Shown here: positions 1 through 6,763 of the stretch, piece after piece
How the letters are laid out: each line of letters opens with the position of its first letter
How positions within the stretch are numbered: the first letter of the stretch is position 1
Source of the DNA: Vitreoscilla sp.
Lineage (GTDB): Bacteria > Pseudomonadota > Gammaproteobacteria > Burkholderiales > Burkholderiaceae
Assembly: GCA_014378125.1 (NCBI GenBank)
Contig: JACMOG010000954.1
Location: 1 to 10,496 of the forward strand
Length of the DNA: 10,496 nucleotides
Direction of reading: 5' to 3'
The notes under the pieces: model-generated
What the model was told of the DNA's origin: nothing
What the model saw: only the letters and a program-made list of their open reading frames with translations
The model's database searches: none
Made by a program: the position numbers and the translations under genes

Positions 1-597
1 GAGGGGCAGGTGCAGGCCGCCCAGCGGCGGCCGGTGGCGGGCGATGGTCCCCGGCGGGGCGGGGATGGCGGACGGCCAGATGCCGTGCTTGCTGTGCTCG
101 CCGCCGGTGTTGGTCTTGCGGCTGTGGCCGTGGCCGAAGCCGGGGTTGATGCGCAGCCACACGCGGTGGCCGTGGGCGTGGTCGCCCAGGTGGCGGCCCA
201 GCTGGTCGAGCACGTCCACCGAGCCGGCGTTCACGGGGATGCCGTGCTCGGCCACCAGCGCCAGCGTGGCGGCGTCGATCTCGCCGGCGGTGAACACGAT
301 GCCGCTGTGTTCGTCGCGGGCGGGGTAGCCGGCGTGCAGCGCGCGCTGGACCACGCCGGCCGACACCGCGTCCACCTGCACGCCGAGGCCGCGCAGCAGG
401 CGCAGCACGTGGGTGTTGGAGCAGGCCTTCTGCGCAAAGCGCACGGTGTCGAACAGGCGCAGGCGTTCCACCCGGTCGCGGATGGTGTCGGCGTCGTACA
501 CCCACAGCGGCGTGGCGTGGGCCGCGGCCAGCGATTGCAGGCGGTCGGCGGTGAACAGGGCGGGGGCGGGGTGCTGGAGCGTCGTCATGGACGGCAT
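1..597 (-). CDS. lysA: Diaminopimelate decarboxylase, N-terminal part (runs off the left edge)
   Basis: LysA is a PLP enzyme that decarboxylates meso-diaminopimelate to L-lysine, the last step of the pathway, in the cytoplasm. The first 199 residues are visible and the frame is open to base 1. The block FAQKACSN (residues 54-61) carries the PLP-binding lysine K57. The stretch beginning INPGFGHGHS (150-159) and continuing KTNTGGEHSKHGIW (161-174) is characteristic of fold-III diaminopimelate decarboxylases of the proteobacterial, LysR-controlled type. The divergent neighbour is a LysR-type activator, the classical lysA/lysR arrangement. The start is uncertain: in-frame ATG codons end at 615, 597 and 588, none with a clear Shine-Dalgarno sequence; 597 is chosen as a compromise. 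The rest of the alpha/beta barrel and the C-terminal beta domain lie outside the window. Confidence 0.9.
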   Translation of the reverse strand, partial: MPSMTTLQHPAPALFTADRLQSLAAAHATPLWVYDADTIRDRVERLRLFDTVRFAQKACSNTHVLRLLRGLGVQVDAVSAGVVQRALHAGYPARDEHSGIVFTAGEIDAATLALVAEHGIPVNAGSVDVLDQLGRHLGDHAHGHRVWLRINPGFGHGHSRKTNTGGEHSKHGIWPSAIPAPPGTIARHRPPLGGLHLPL

Positions 598-611
598 GAT
601 GACGCGGCAGT

Positions 612-662
612 CCATATCAGTCCAATGCTTTGGTGTATGCCGAGCTTTCACATTTGATATGG
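612..662. promoter_or_regulatory. lysA-lysR divergent regulatory region with two dyads
   Basis: The 72 bases between the two divergent start codons hold an outer perfect 8-bp inverted repeat, CCATATCA (612-619) and TGATATGG (655-662). Inside it is a near-perfect 12-bp palindrome, CCAATGCTTTGG (622-633, one mismatched pair). LysR-type regulators usually bind dyads between themselves and a divergent target, so these are candidate LysR operators. The area is also visibly more AT-rich than its surroundings, as expected for promoters. Individual -35 and -10 boxes could not be assigned with confidence. That LysR binds here is inference from position. Confidence 0.5.
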
Positions 663-669
663 TCGGCCC

Positions 670-1614
670 ATGTCCCAGCTCACCCACCGCCACGTCGAGG
701 TGTTCCGCGCGGTAATGACCGCCGGCAGCGTCACCGGCGCCGCCGAGGCGCTGTCCACCTCGCAGCCCACCGTCAGCCGCGAGCTGTCGCGCATGGAGTC
801 GCTGCTCCGGCTGGCGCTGTTCGAGCGCGTGCGCGGCCGGCTGCAGCCCACCGCGCAGGCCTACGCGCTGTTCGAGGAGGTGCAGCGCTCGTACGCCGGG
901 CTCGAGCGAGTGGCCGACACCGCGCTGCGCCTGCGCCAGTTCGCCGAGGGCCAGCTGTCGCTCGCCTGCCTGCCCGCGTTCTCGCACGCGCTGTTGCCCG
1001 GCGCCTGCGCCCGCTTCATGGCGGCGCATCCGGGCGTCAGCGTGTCGGTGGATCCCGTCGAGTCGCCGCTGCTGGAGGAGCGCCTGGCCGCGCAGGCCCA
1101 CGACCTGGGCGTGACCGAGCACGACGGCGCGCTGGCCGGCGCCCACGCGCGCTTGCTGCTGGAGCTCGACGAGGTGGCCGTGCTGCCGGCGGGGCATCCG
1201 CTGCTGGCCCGCCCGCGCCTGGCCCCGGCCGACTTCGCGGGCCAGGCCTTCGTGAGCTTCCACCCGCGCGACCGCTATCGCCAGGGGGTTGACAAGGTGT
1301 TCGCCGACGCGGGCGTCGATCGCCAGCTGGCGGTGGAGACCGACAGCGCGGTGGCCGTCTGCGCGATGGTGCAGCACGGCCTCGGGCTGGCCATCGTCAA
1401 CCCGCTGACGGCGCTGGCGCTGGCGGGCGCCGGCGCGGGCATCGTCGCGCGACGGCTCACGTTCTCGATCCCGTTCCGCGTGTTCGCGGTGCGCCCGGCG
1501 CATCGGCCCGGCAATCCGCTGGTGGCGCGCTTCGAGGCGGCGCTGGAGGCCGAGTGCGTGGCCTTGCGCGGCGCGGTGGCGCGCGCGTGGGGACGCAAGG
1601 GGAAGGCGCGCTGA
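670..1614 (+). CDS. lysR: LysR-type transcriptional regulator, probable activator of lysA
   Basis: This 314-residue protein has the length and layout of LysR-family regulators. An N-terminal winged helix-turn-helix spans about residues 1-60: RHVEVFRAVMTAGSVTGAAE is followed by LSTSQPTVSRELSRME, the recognition-helix region. A periplasmic-binding-protein-like effector domain spans about 90-295. Family knowledge: LysR of E. coli (311 residues) activates lysA when diaminopimelate is plentiful and lysine scarce. The divergent placement against lysA with a 72-base gap supports the same role here. The ATG at 670 gives the expected N-terminus, although no good ribosome binding site precedes it and the transcript leader may be very short. 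The C-terminus is arginine- and lysine-rich (about residues 303-314) and is probably a tail. Confidence 0.9.
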   Translation: MSQLTHRHVEVFRAVMTAGSVTGAAEALSTSQPTVSRELSRMESLLRLALFERVRGRLQPTAQAYALFEEVQRSYAGLERVADTALRLRQFAEGQLSLACLPAFSHALLPGACARFMAAHPGVSVSVDPVESPLLEERLAAQAHDLGVTEHDGALAGAHARLLLELDEVAVLPAGHPLLARPRLAPADFAGQAFVSFHPRDRYRQGVDKVFADAGVDRQLAVETDSAVAVCAMVQHGLGLAIVNPLTALALAGAGAGIVARRLTFSIPFRVFAVRPAHRPGNPLVARFEAALEAECVALRGAVARAWGRKGKAR

Positions 1615-1709
1615 TTTCGCGCGCGGCGAAGCGGTGGTTGGCCAGCCGAGAACCCGCGCCGAGGCGAGGGCCGCCACGAGGGCCTAGAGTGCTTGGATCC
1701 GACCCTGCT

Positions 1710-1715
1710 GAAAGG
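1710..1715 (+). promoter_or_regulatory. Ribosome binding site that decides the dehydratase start
   Basis: GAAAGG lies 7 bases before the ATG at 1723. It supports that ATG over an upstream in-frame TTG at 1693, which has no such site and would add ten residues not typical of the family. A TAGAGT hexamer at 1685-1690 (4 of 6 matches to the -10 consensus) is a weak promoter candidate, with no matching -35 seen. Confidence 0.6.
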
Positions 1716-1722
1716 CCCGCCC

Positions 1723-2031
1723 ATGACCGCCAAGCTCGACACCGCACAGTTGCCGGGGCTGTTGTCCCAGCTCCCGGCCTGGTCGCTGGATCCGGCGGCC
1801 GCCGCCATCTCGCGCCACCTGGAGTTCGCCGACTTCAACGAGGCCTTCGCGTTCATGACGCGGGTGGCGCTGGAGGCCGCCAGGCGCGACCATCATCCCG
1901 ACTGGTCGAACCAGTACAACGTGGTGGACGTGACGCTCACGTCGCACGATGCCGGCGGTTTGACGATGCGCGACATCGAACTGGCTCGCTTCGTGGAGCG
2001 CGCGGCGGCGGGCACCAGCGCCGGCGCGTGA
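1723..2031 (+). CDS. phhB: Pterin-4a-carbinolamine dehydratase (4a-hydroxytetrahydrobiopterin dehydratase)
   Basis: The enzyme dehydrates 4a-hydroxytetrahydropterin so that the pterin cofactor can be recycled after aromatic amino acid hydroxylation. The 102-residue product has the normal length of the family. The signature [20 protein letters not shown] (residues 56-75) contains the expected active-site histidines H57, H58 and H75, followed by DAGGLT (76-81). No phenylalanine hydroxylase gene (phhA) is adjacent, so the gene stands alone here and its physiological partner is not shown by context. PCD proteins are also known in bacteria without a nearby hydroxylase. The tail after about residue 93 is alanine-rich and probably disordered. 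It converges on the ABM-like gene across a tandem-repeat gap. Confidence 0.93.
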   Translation: MTAKLDTAQLPGLLSQLPAWSLDPAAAAISRHLEFADFNEAFAFMTRVALEAARRDHHPDWSNQYNVVDVTLTSHDAGGLTMRDIELARFVERAAAGTSAGA

Positions 2032-2034
2032 GGC

Positions 2035-2136
2035 GCGCTCAGTCGCGCTGCCGCATCATGCACCCGCGCGGAGACGCGCTCAGTCGCGCTGCCGCATGAT
2101 GCACCCGCGCGGAGACGCGCTCAGTCGCGCTGCCGC
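2035..2136. repeat. 41-bp tandem repeat, 2.5 copies
   Basis: Copy 1 is 2035-2075, copy 2 is 2076-2116 and a 20-base partial copy 3 is 2117-2136. Each unit begins GCGCTCAGTCGCGCTGCCGC. The two full copies differ at one position (CATCATGC versus CATGATGC). The partial third copy is coding sequence: read on the minus strand it gives the last residues and stop of the ABM-like gene (RQRD, stop at 2121-2123). The repeat fills nearly the whole gap between the two convergent genes. Short GC-rich stems (GCGCG/CGCGC; the palindrome CCGCGCGG) could form in each unit, so a role as transcription barrier is possible, but there is no T-run. Confidence 0.92.
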
Positions 2137-2735
2137 GACGTGCCCGTGATGACGTCGACCATGCTCACCTCGGGCGCGCCTCCCAGCAGCGTCTGGCCCA
2201 CCAGGCCCAGCTCGCGCGGGATCTGGCCGGTGAGGTGCGAGAAGCGGTTGCCGGTGTCGGCGAACGCGGCGAAGGTGCCGAAGCTGCCGTCGCCATACTG
2301 GTTGGCGAACCAGGCGAGCGTGCCGGCCTCCTTCTCCACCATCGGCTCGCAGTCGCGCAGCATCTTGACGACGTCGGCCTCCTTGCCGGCCTTGGCCTTG
2401 AAGCGCAGCACCAGGCCCTTGGTGACGCCCTCCAGCACCTTGGGCATCTTGCTGGCCAGCACCTCGATCCGGGTGGTGACCGGCGCGGACGTCATCAGGC
2501 GATGCTCGGCGGCGAAGAAGTTGGCCGCGGCGGTGCCCGCGAGGTGCGCCTCGCGGCCGGCCTCATCGTCGAAATACGACACGACGCCGAACTCGCCGCG
2601 CATGTAGCGCAGGCCGAACCACGCCTGCGTGGTCTTCTCCCACGAGACCTCCGTGGCGAGATCCTCGAGGAAGGTATCCATCGTGTCTTCGTCGGTCTGC
2701 GATTCGAAGCGGAACAACAGGGCTTTGGTGGTCAT
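2121..2735 (-). CDS. Tandem ABM-like (dimeric alpha-beta barrel) domain protein
   Basis: The 204-residue protein consists of two homologous halves, about residues 4-95 and 106-199. The clearest internal match is QAWFGLRYMRGEFGVVSYFD (37-56) against LAWFANQYGDGSFGTFAAFA (140-159), each followed by a short helix with HLAG or HLTG. Each half has the beta-alpha-beta-beta-alpha-beta pattern of antibiotic biosynthesis monooxygenase-like domains, which normally dimerise; here one chain would supply both halves. No signal peptide is seen, so it is likely cytoplasmic. Catalytic activity cannot be claimed, because many ABM-fold proteins have no known reaction. The ATG is preceded by TCCTTT on the plus strand (AAAGGA in the mRNA, 2741-2746, 5-base spacing). 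It lies 38 bases after the DUF3096-type gene and may be cotranscribed with it. Its last codons belong to a 41-bp tandem repeat. Confidence 0.8.
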   Translation of the reverse strand: MTTKALLFRFESQTDEDTMDTFLEDLATEVSWEKTTQAWFGLRYMRGEFGVVSYFDDEAGREAHLAGTAAANFFAAEHRLMTSAPVTTRIEVLASKMPKVLEGVTKGLVLRFKAKAGKEADVVKMLRDCEPMVEKEAGTLAWFANQYGDGSFGTFAAFADTGNRFSHLTGQIPRELGLVGQTLLGGAPEVSMVDVITGTSRQRD

Positions 2736-2773
2736 CGGTATCCTTTCATGCCTGGTGTCTATCCTACCGTCGT

Positions 2774-2929
2774 TCAGCCCACCCGCAGCGCGTGGATGCC
2801 GAGGATCCCGATGATGCCGATGGCGATCAGGTAGAAGGCGATGATGTAGTTCAGCAACTTGGGCATCACGAGGATGAGGATGCCGGCGAGCAGCGAGATG
2901 AGGGGCGTCAGCCCGAGATGGATGTTCAC
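2774..2929 (-). CDS. Small DUF3096-type membrane protein, GTG start
   Basis: A 51-residue product reads VNIHLGLTPLISLLAGILIL at its N-terminus, followed by VMPKLLNYIIAFYLIAIGII and a short tail ending HALRVG. It is almost wholly hydrophobic, with two predicted membrane segments (about residues 8-21 and 27-46) around a VMPKLLNY turn. This matches my memory of the DUF3096 family of tiny bacterial inner-membrane proteins of unknown function. The start is GTG. AAGGA in the mRNA (complement of 2935-2939) is spaced 5 bases from it, and no ATG lies upstream in frame before the stop of the preceding gene. It sits 45 bases after the cyclic-di-GMP protein and 38 bases before the ABM-like gene, all on one strand. 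No function is assigned. Confidence 0.82.
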   Translation of the reverse strand: MNIHLGLTPLISLLAGILILVMPKLLNYIIAFYLIAIGIIGILGIHALRVG

Positions 2930-2974
2930 GAGGGTCCTTGGTCTTCGGCGCGGCCTTCGCGGCGGCGCGCTTCG

Positions 2975-5900
2975 TCAGGTCGGCATGGTAGCCCGCTCCA
3001 CCAGCTCGGCGATGGGCGCGGGCTCGTGCAGCAGGTAGCCCTGGGCGAAGTCGACGTCCATCTCGTGCAGGCGTGCGAGCACCGCCGGCTTGTCGACGAA
3101 CTCGGCCACGGTGGTCAGTCCCATCACCTTGGCCACGTCGGCGAAGCAGCGCACGGCCACCTCGTCCAGCGGGTCGTCCACCAGGTCGCGCACGAACTGG
3201 CCGTCGATCTTGAGCGTGTCCACGCGCAGCGTCTTCAGGTAGCCGAACGACGCCGCGCCGGCGCCGAAATCATCGAGCGCCACCTTGACGCCGAAGGCGC
3301 GCACCTGGTCGATGAACACCGCGGCGTCGGCGATGTTGGTGACCGCCGCCGTCTCGGTGATCTCCAGGCACAGCGCGCCGCACAGCGCCGGCCCGGCCTT
3401 GGCGAGCACGTCGAGGGCCCAGCGGTGGAAGCTGCGGTCGCCCACCGACTGGCCCGACAGGTTGACGCTCAGCAGGGCGATGCGCTCGGGCTCGCGCAGC
3501 GCGGCCATCCAGTCGACGACCTTGCGCAGCACCCAGCGGTCGATGCGCGAGGCCAGGTGGAAGCGCTCGGCCGCCGGCAGGAACGCACCGGGCGCCACCA
3601 GCGGGCCGCCGTCCTGGCCCATGCGCAGCAGCACCTCGGCGTACACGCCGCCCGGTGCGTCGGGGCGATGCTTCAGCGGCGTCAGGCGCTGCGCGTAGAG
3701 CACGAAGCCGTCGTCGTCGATCGCGCTCTCGATGCGCGTCACCCACTGCGTCTCGAACTGGCGCTCGCGCATGGCCAGGTCGGTGTCGAACCACGTGTGC
3801 ACGCGGTTGCGGCCGGCCTCCTTGGCGGCGTAGCAGGCGGTGTCGGCCGCCTGCTGGAGCGCGGCGGCGGTCTGCCAGCGGCGATCCAGCGGCACCAGGC
3901 CGATGCTCATGCCGATGCGAAAGCGCCGGTCCTCGTGCACGAAGCGGAAGTCGTCCATGCGGTCGCACAGCTTCTGCGCCACGCGCTGGGCCTGGTCGGC
4001 GGCGCAGCGCTCCATCAGGATGGCGAACTCGTCGCCGCCCAGGCGCTCCACCGTGGCGCGGGTGCGCACGCTGTCCACCAGCATGCGGGCCATCTGCTGC
4101 AGCAGCTGGCCGCCCACGGCGTGTCCGCAGGCGTCGTTGACCAGCTTGAACTGGTCGAGGTCGATGTAGAGCAGGGCGTGCCCCCCGCCGTCCTGCGCCG
4201 CCTGCAGCAGCCGGCCCAGGCGGGCCTCGAACTCGGTGCGGTTGACCAGGCCGGTGAGCACGTCGTGCGTGGCGCGCCAGCGCATCTCGCCGCTGAGGCG
4301 GCGCTGCTCGCTGACGTCGTGGAACACCAGCACCGTGCCCAGTACCGTGCCGTCCTCCCGGCGGATGGGCGCGATCGACTCCTGGATGCCGAACTCCTCG
4401 CCGTTGCGCGACAGCAGCAGCGTGCTGTTGGTGCCCGCCACGCGCTTGCCCTGCTCCAGGCAGGCCGTCACGGGGTCGGGCGAGGGCTCGCGGGTGCGTT
4501 CGTCGACGACGTGGAACACCTGCGTCAGCGCGCGCCCGATGGCCTCCAGCGAGGTCCAGCCGGTGAGCCGCTCGGCCACCGGATTGAGCCAGGTGATCTG
4601 GCCCTGGCCGCTGGTGGTGATGACGGCATCGCCGATGGATTCGAGCGTGACGCTCAGCAGCGAGCGATCCTCGGCCAGCCGGGTGGCGAGCTCGCGCAGC
4701 TCGGTGATGTCCCAGTTCGCGCCGATCAGGCGGGTGGGCCGGCCGTCGGCGTCGCGCATCGCGCGCGCGGTGCCGCGCAGGTGGCGGATGCGGCCGTCGT
4801 CCAGCACGATGCGGTAGTCGCGATCGAGCAGGCGCTCGCCTTCGGTGGCCTGGCGAATGGCTTCTTCGAGGCCGGCCAAGTCGTCGGGATGCACGCGCTG
4901 GTCCCACACCAGCACCGGCGCCGCGCGGCCGCCGCTGGCGTCGCCGAACAGCTGGTACATGCGCGCGTCCCAGATCAGCTCGCCGGTCTCGATGTTGAGC
5001 TCCCAGATCCCGATGCCGCCGCTCTCGGTGGCCAGCGCCACGCGGTCGTTCACTTCCTTCATGGCGAGACGTTGCGCGATCCTGTCGCTGATGTCCTGGA
5101 ACGCGCCCACCAGGCGGATGGGCACGCCGTTGGCGAACTCGGCCGAGCCCACGGCACGCACCCACAGGTGCCGGCCGTCGGCACTGATGAACGGCATCTC
5201 CATGTCCCAAGGCGTGCCGTCGCCCATCGCGCGGTTGACGGCCGCCTCGATCGTCGGCCGGACGTCGGGAGGATAGAAGCCCAGCGAGGCGTCGAGATCG
5301 GGGTCGTAGTCGGCGTCCACGCCATGGATGCGCCGCGTCTCCTGCGACCACACCACCTTGCCGGTGACGAGATCGACCTCCCAGCCGCCGATGCCGGCCA
5401 GGCGGCCGGTACGATCCAGGAACAGCTCGCTCTTGCGCAACGCCTCTTCCTGCAGCCTGCGCTCGGTGATGTCGAACGTGACCGAGAGGTAGCCGATGAT
5501 GCGGCCCTCGGCGTCGACGTCGGGGATGATGCTCTGCTGCACCCAATCCTGGCGGCCGTTGATGCGCGCGGGGACCTCGAAGCAGCGCAGTTCGCCGCGC
5601 AGCGCGGCCTGCACGTGCGGGCCGATGTGCGCCCACTCCTCTTCGCCCCGGAACGCGCGGTGGGACATGCCCACCAGCAGCGACGGGTCGATTCCGTAGA
5701 GGCGGCGCATCTGCTCGTTGGCGTAGGTGCACACCCCGTGCGTGTCCATGCGCACGATGGTAGCGGGCAGGTTGTCGGTGATCGTGCGCAGGCGCCGCCC
5801 GCTGTTGGCCAGCTCGAGCTCGGCCTTCTTGCGCGCCGTGATGTCGAGCGACATCACGTAGTAGCCGTCCACGCCGCCGGACTTGTCGAAGTCGGGGATG

Positions 5901-6655
5901 TAGCTGACCATGAAGGTGGAGTCGGCCTGCAGCGCCATGCCATGGCGCTCGAAGTGCATCTCGCGGCCGGCGAGCGCACCCTCGACGTACGCCGCCAGCT
6001 CGTCGCGCGTGCGCCGGCCCATCATCTCGGTCATGGTGCGCCCGATGAAGGCCTCGTACGGCACGCCGAACAGCGTGCTGAACGCCGCATTGGTGAAGCG
6101 GTAGGTCTCGGTCTTGTCCACGTAGCCGATGTAGGCCGGCATGTTGTCGGCGATGGCGCGCAGGCGGCGCTCGCCCAGCTCGAGTCGGCCGCGGCTCTCC
6201 ATCAGCGCGGCGGTGACGGCCGCGCGCAGCTTCAACTCGCGCAGGATGAAGATGGCCGCCGCGGCCATCACGGCCACCAGCAGCATCAGCGCGACGCCGG
6301 CATAGGTCTCCGCGGCGTGGCGCGCGTTGCGCCCGATGACGATGCGCTCGTCGAAACGGCGGCCCTCGTTAGCCACCATCGCGTTGGCGAAGCCCTCGAT
6401 GTCGCGCCGCATCTGCACGCCCTTGCCGTCCCGGAGCAGGGCAAGGGCCTGGTCGGGGTGCTCGGCCGTGAGGGCGACGGCATCGTCGGCCTGCACGGCG
6501 GCCACGCTGGCGCGGGTGCGGTCGGCCCAGCCGGCCGTCTCGTCGAGACGCACGGACTGCTCGTGGGTGGTCCACGCGACCCCGACCAGCGCAATGACCC
6601 CGATGGCGACAACGAGTGCAAACGCACGCCTGAGGCGCGCGGAACTTCGATTCAT
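2975..6655 (-). CDS. Membrane-anchored PAS(x5)-GGDEF-EAL cyclic-di-GMP signalling protein
   Basis: The 1226-residue protein carries both domains that make and break cyclic di-GMP. Order: membrane segment about 11-28, extracytoplasmic stretch of about 85 residues, second membrane segment about 118-138. Five PAS domains follow (about 160-278, 285-400, 408-525, 532-653, 660-785, most ending in a DIT- or DVS-type PAC motif), then GGDEF (about 790-958) and EAL (about 970-1220). The GGDEF motif is intact (RLGGDEF, 871-877). The inhibitory I-site RxxD is degenerate, RTRA at the expected place. The EAL signature is EVLLR (1007-1011). N1065, E1098, D1128-D1129, K1149, E1185 and Q1205 are present, but the usual second glutamate of the AEGVE loop is aspartate (AEFVD, D1188). 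Both activities are therefore plausible. The ATG at 6655 gives a natural membrane anchor; its ribosome site is weak. Confidence 0.95.
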   Translation of the reverse strand: MNRSSARLRRAFALVVAIGVIALVGVAWTTHEQSVRLDETAGWADRTRASVAAVQADDAVALTAEHPDQALALLRDGKGVQMRRDIEGFANAMVANEGRRFDERIVIGRNARHAAETYAGVALMLLVAVMAAAAIFILRELKLRAAVTAALMESRGRLELGERRLRAIADNMPAYIGYVDKTETYRFTNAAFSTLFGVPYEAFIGRTMTEMMGRRTRDELAAYVEGALAGREMHFERHGMALQADSTFMVSYIPDFDKSGGVDGYYVMSLDITARKKAELELANSGRRLRTITDNLPATIVRMDTHGVCTYANEQMRRLYGIDPSLLVGMSHRAFRGEEEWAHIGPHVQAALRGELRCFEVPARINGRQDWVQQSIIPDVDAEGRIIGYLSVTFDITERRLQEEALRKSELFLDRTGRLAGIGGWEVDLVTGKVVWSQETRRIHGVDADYDPDLDASLGFYPPDVRPTIEAAVNRAMGDGTPWDMEMPFISADGRHLWVRAVGSAEFANGVPIRLVGAFQDISDRIAQRLAMKEVNDRVALATESGGIGIWELNIETGELIWDARMYQLFGDASGGRAAPVLVWDQRVHPDDLAGLEEAIRQATEGERLLDRDYRIVLDDGRIRHLRGTARAMRDADGRPTRLIGANWDITELRELATRLAEDRSLLSVTLESIGDAVITTSGQGQITWLNPVAERLTGWTSLEAIGRALTQVFHVVDERTREPSPDPVTACLEQGKRVAGTNSTLLLSRNGEEFGIQESIAPIRREDGTVLGTVLVFHDVSEQRRLSGEMRWRATHDVLTGLVNRTEFEARLGRLLQAAQDGGGHALLYIDLDQFKLVNDACGHAVGGQLLQQMARMLVDSVRTRATVERLGGDEFAILMERCAADQAQRVAQKLCDRMDDFRFVHEDRRFRIGMSIGLVPLDRRWQTAAALQQAADTACYAAKEAGRNRVHTWFDTDLAMRERQFETQWVTRIESAIDDDGFVLYAQRLTPLKHRPDAPGGVYAEVLLRMGQDGGPLVAPGAFLPAAERFHLASRIDRWVLRKVVDWMAALREPERIALLSVNLSGQSVGDRSFHRWALDVLAKAGPALCGALCLEITETAAVTNIADAAVFIDQVRAFGVKVALDDFGAGAASFGYLKTLRVDTLKIDGQFVRDLVDDPLDEVAVRCFADVAKVMGLTTVAEFVDKPAVLARLHEMDVDFAQGYLLHEPAPIAELVERATMPT

Positions 6656-6727
6656 GGTCGCTGAAAGCCTGGTGATCCCCGAGCCGGTCTTCGCCGGACT
6701 GCGCACGATGCCACCCCTGGCACCCAG

Positions 6728-6763
6728 TCTACGGTGTCGCGCGCCTGACCTACACTGGGACAA
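6728..6763 (+). promoter_or_regulatory. Possible promoter with near-zero leader for the Imm11-like gene
   Basis: TACACT at 6751-6756 matches the -10 consensus at 4 of 6 positions and ends 7 bases before the ATG at 6764, so transcription might begin at or next to the start codon. The hexamer 17 bases upstream (TCTACG, 6728-6733) matches the -35 box at only 3 of 6. GGGA at 6757-6760 is a weak alternative ribosome site. The 108-base divergent gap (6656-6763) must also hold the promoter of the cyclic-di-GMP gene, which could not be placed. It further contains a small hairpin, TGCCA-CCCC-TGGCA at 6709-6722. Confidence 0.25.

Noticed and set aside
10..657. Plus-strand open frame across the lysA region.
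   Set aside because: The minus strand carries clear LysA motifs; the plus-strand product is low-complexity Val/Ala/Gly/His-rich sequence.
1693..1722. TTG start for the carbinolamine dehydratase.
   Set aside because: The ATG at 1723 has a properly spaced GAAAGG and gives the usual family length.
2035..2116. The repeat considered as a CRISPR fragment.
   Set aside because: The copies are directly tandem with no unique spacers, so they form a simple tandem repeat.
2930..2974. Lys/Ala-rich frame (KRAAAKAAPKTK) in the gap after the cyclic-di-GMP gene, considered as a remnant of a histone-like tail.
   Set aside because: It is only about 15 codons, with no start codon or other family feature; such tails arise easily from GC-rich sequence. 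The small GTG gene that follows is better supported.
2792..6664. A 1290-codon open frame on the plus strand, antisense to the cyclic-di-GMP gene.
   Set aside because: Its product is a monotonous His/Ala/Val/Arg/Gln-rich chain with no recognisable domain, and it mirrors the codon pattern of the real gene. Very GC-rich genes commonly leave such stop-free antisense frames.
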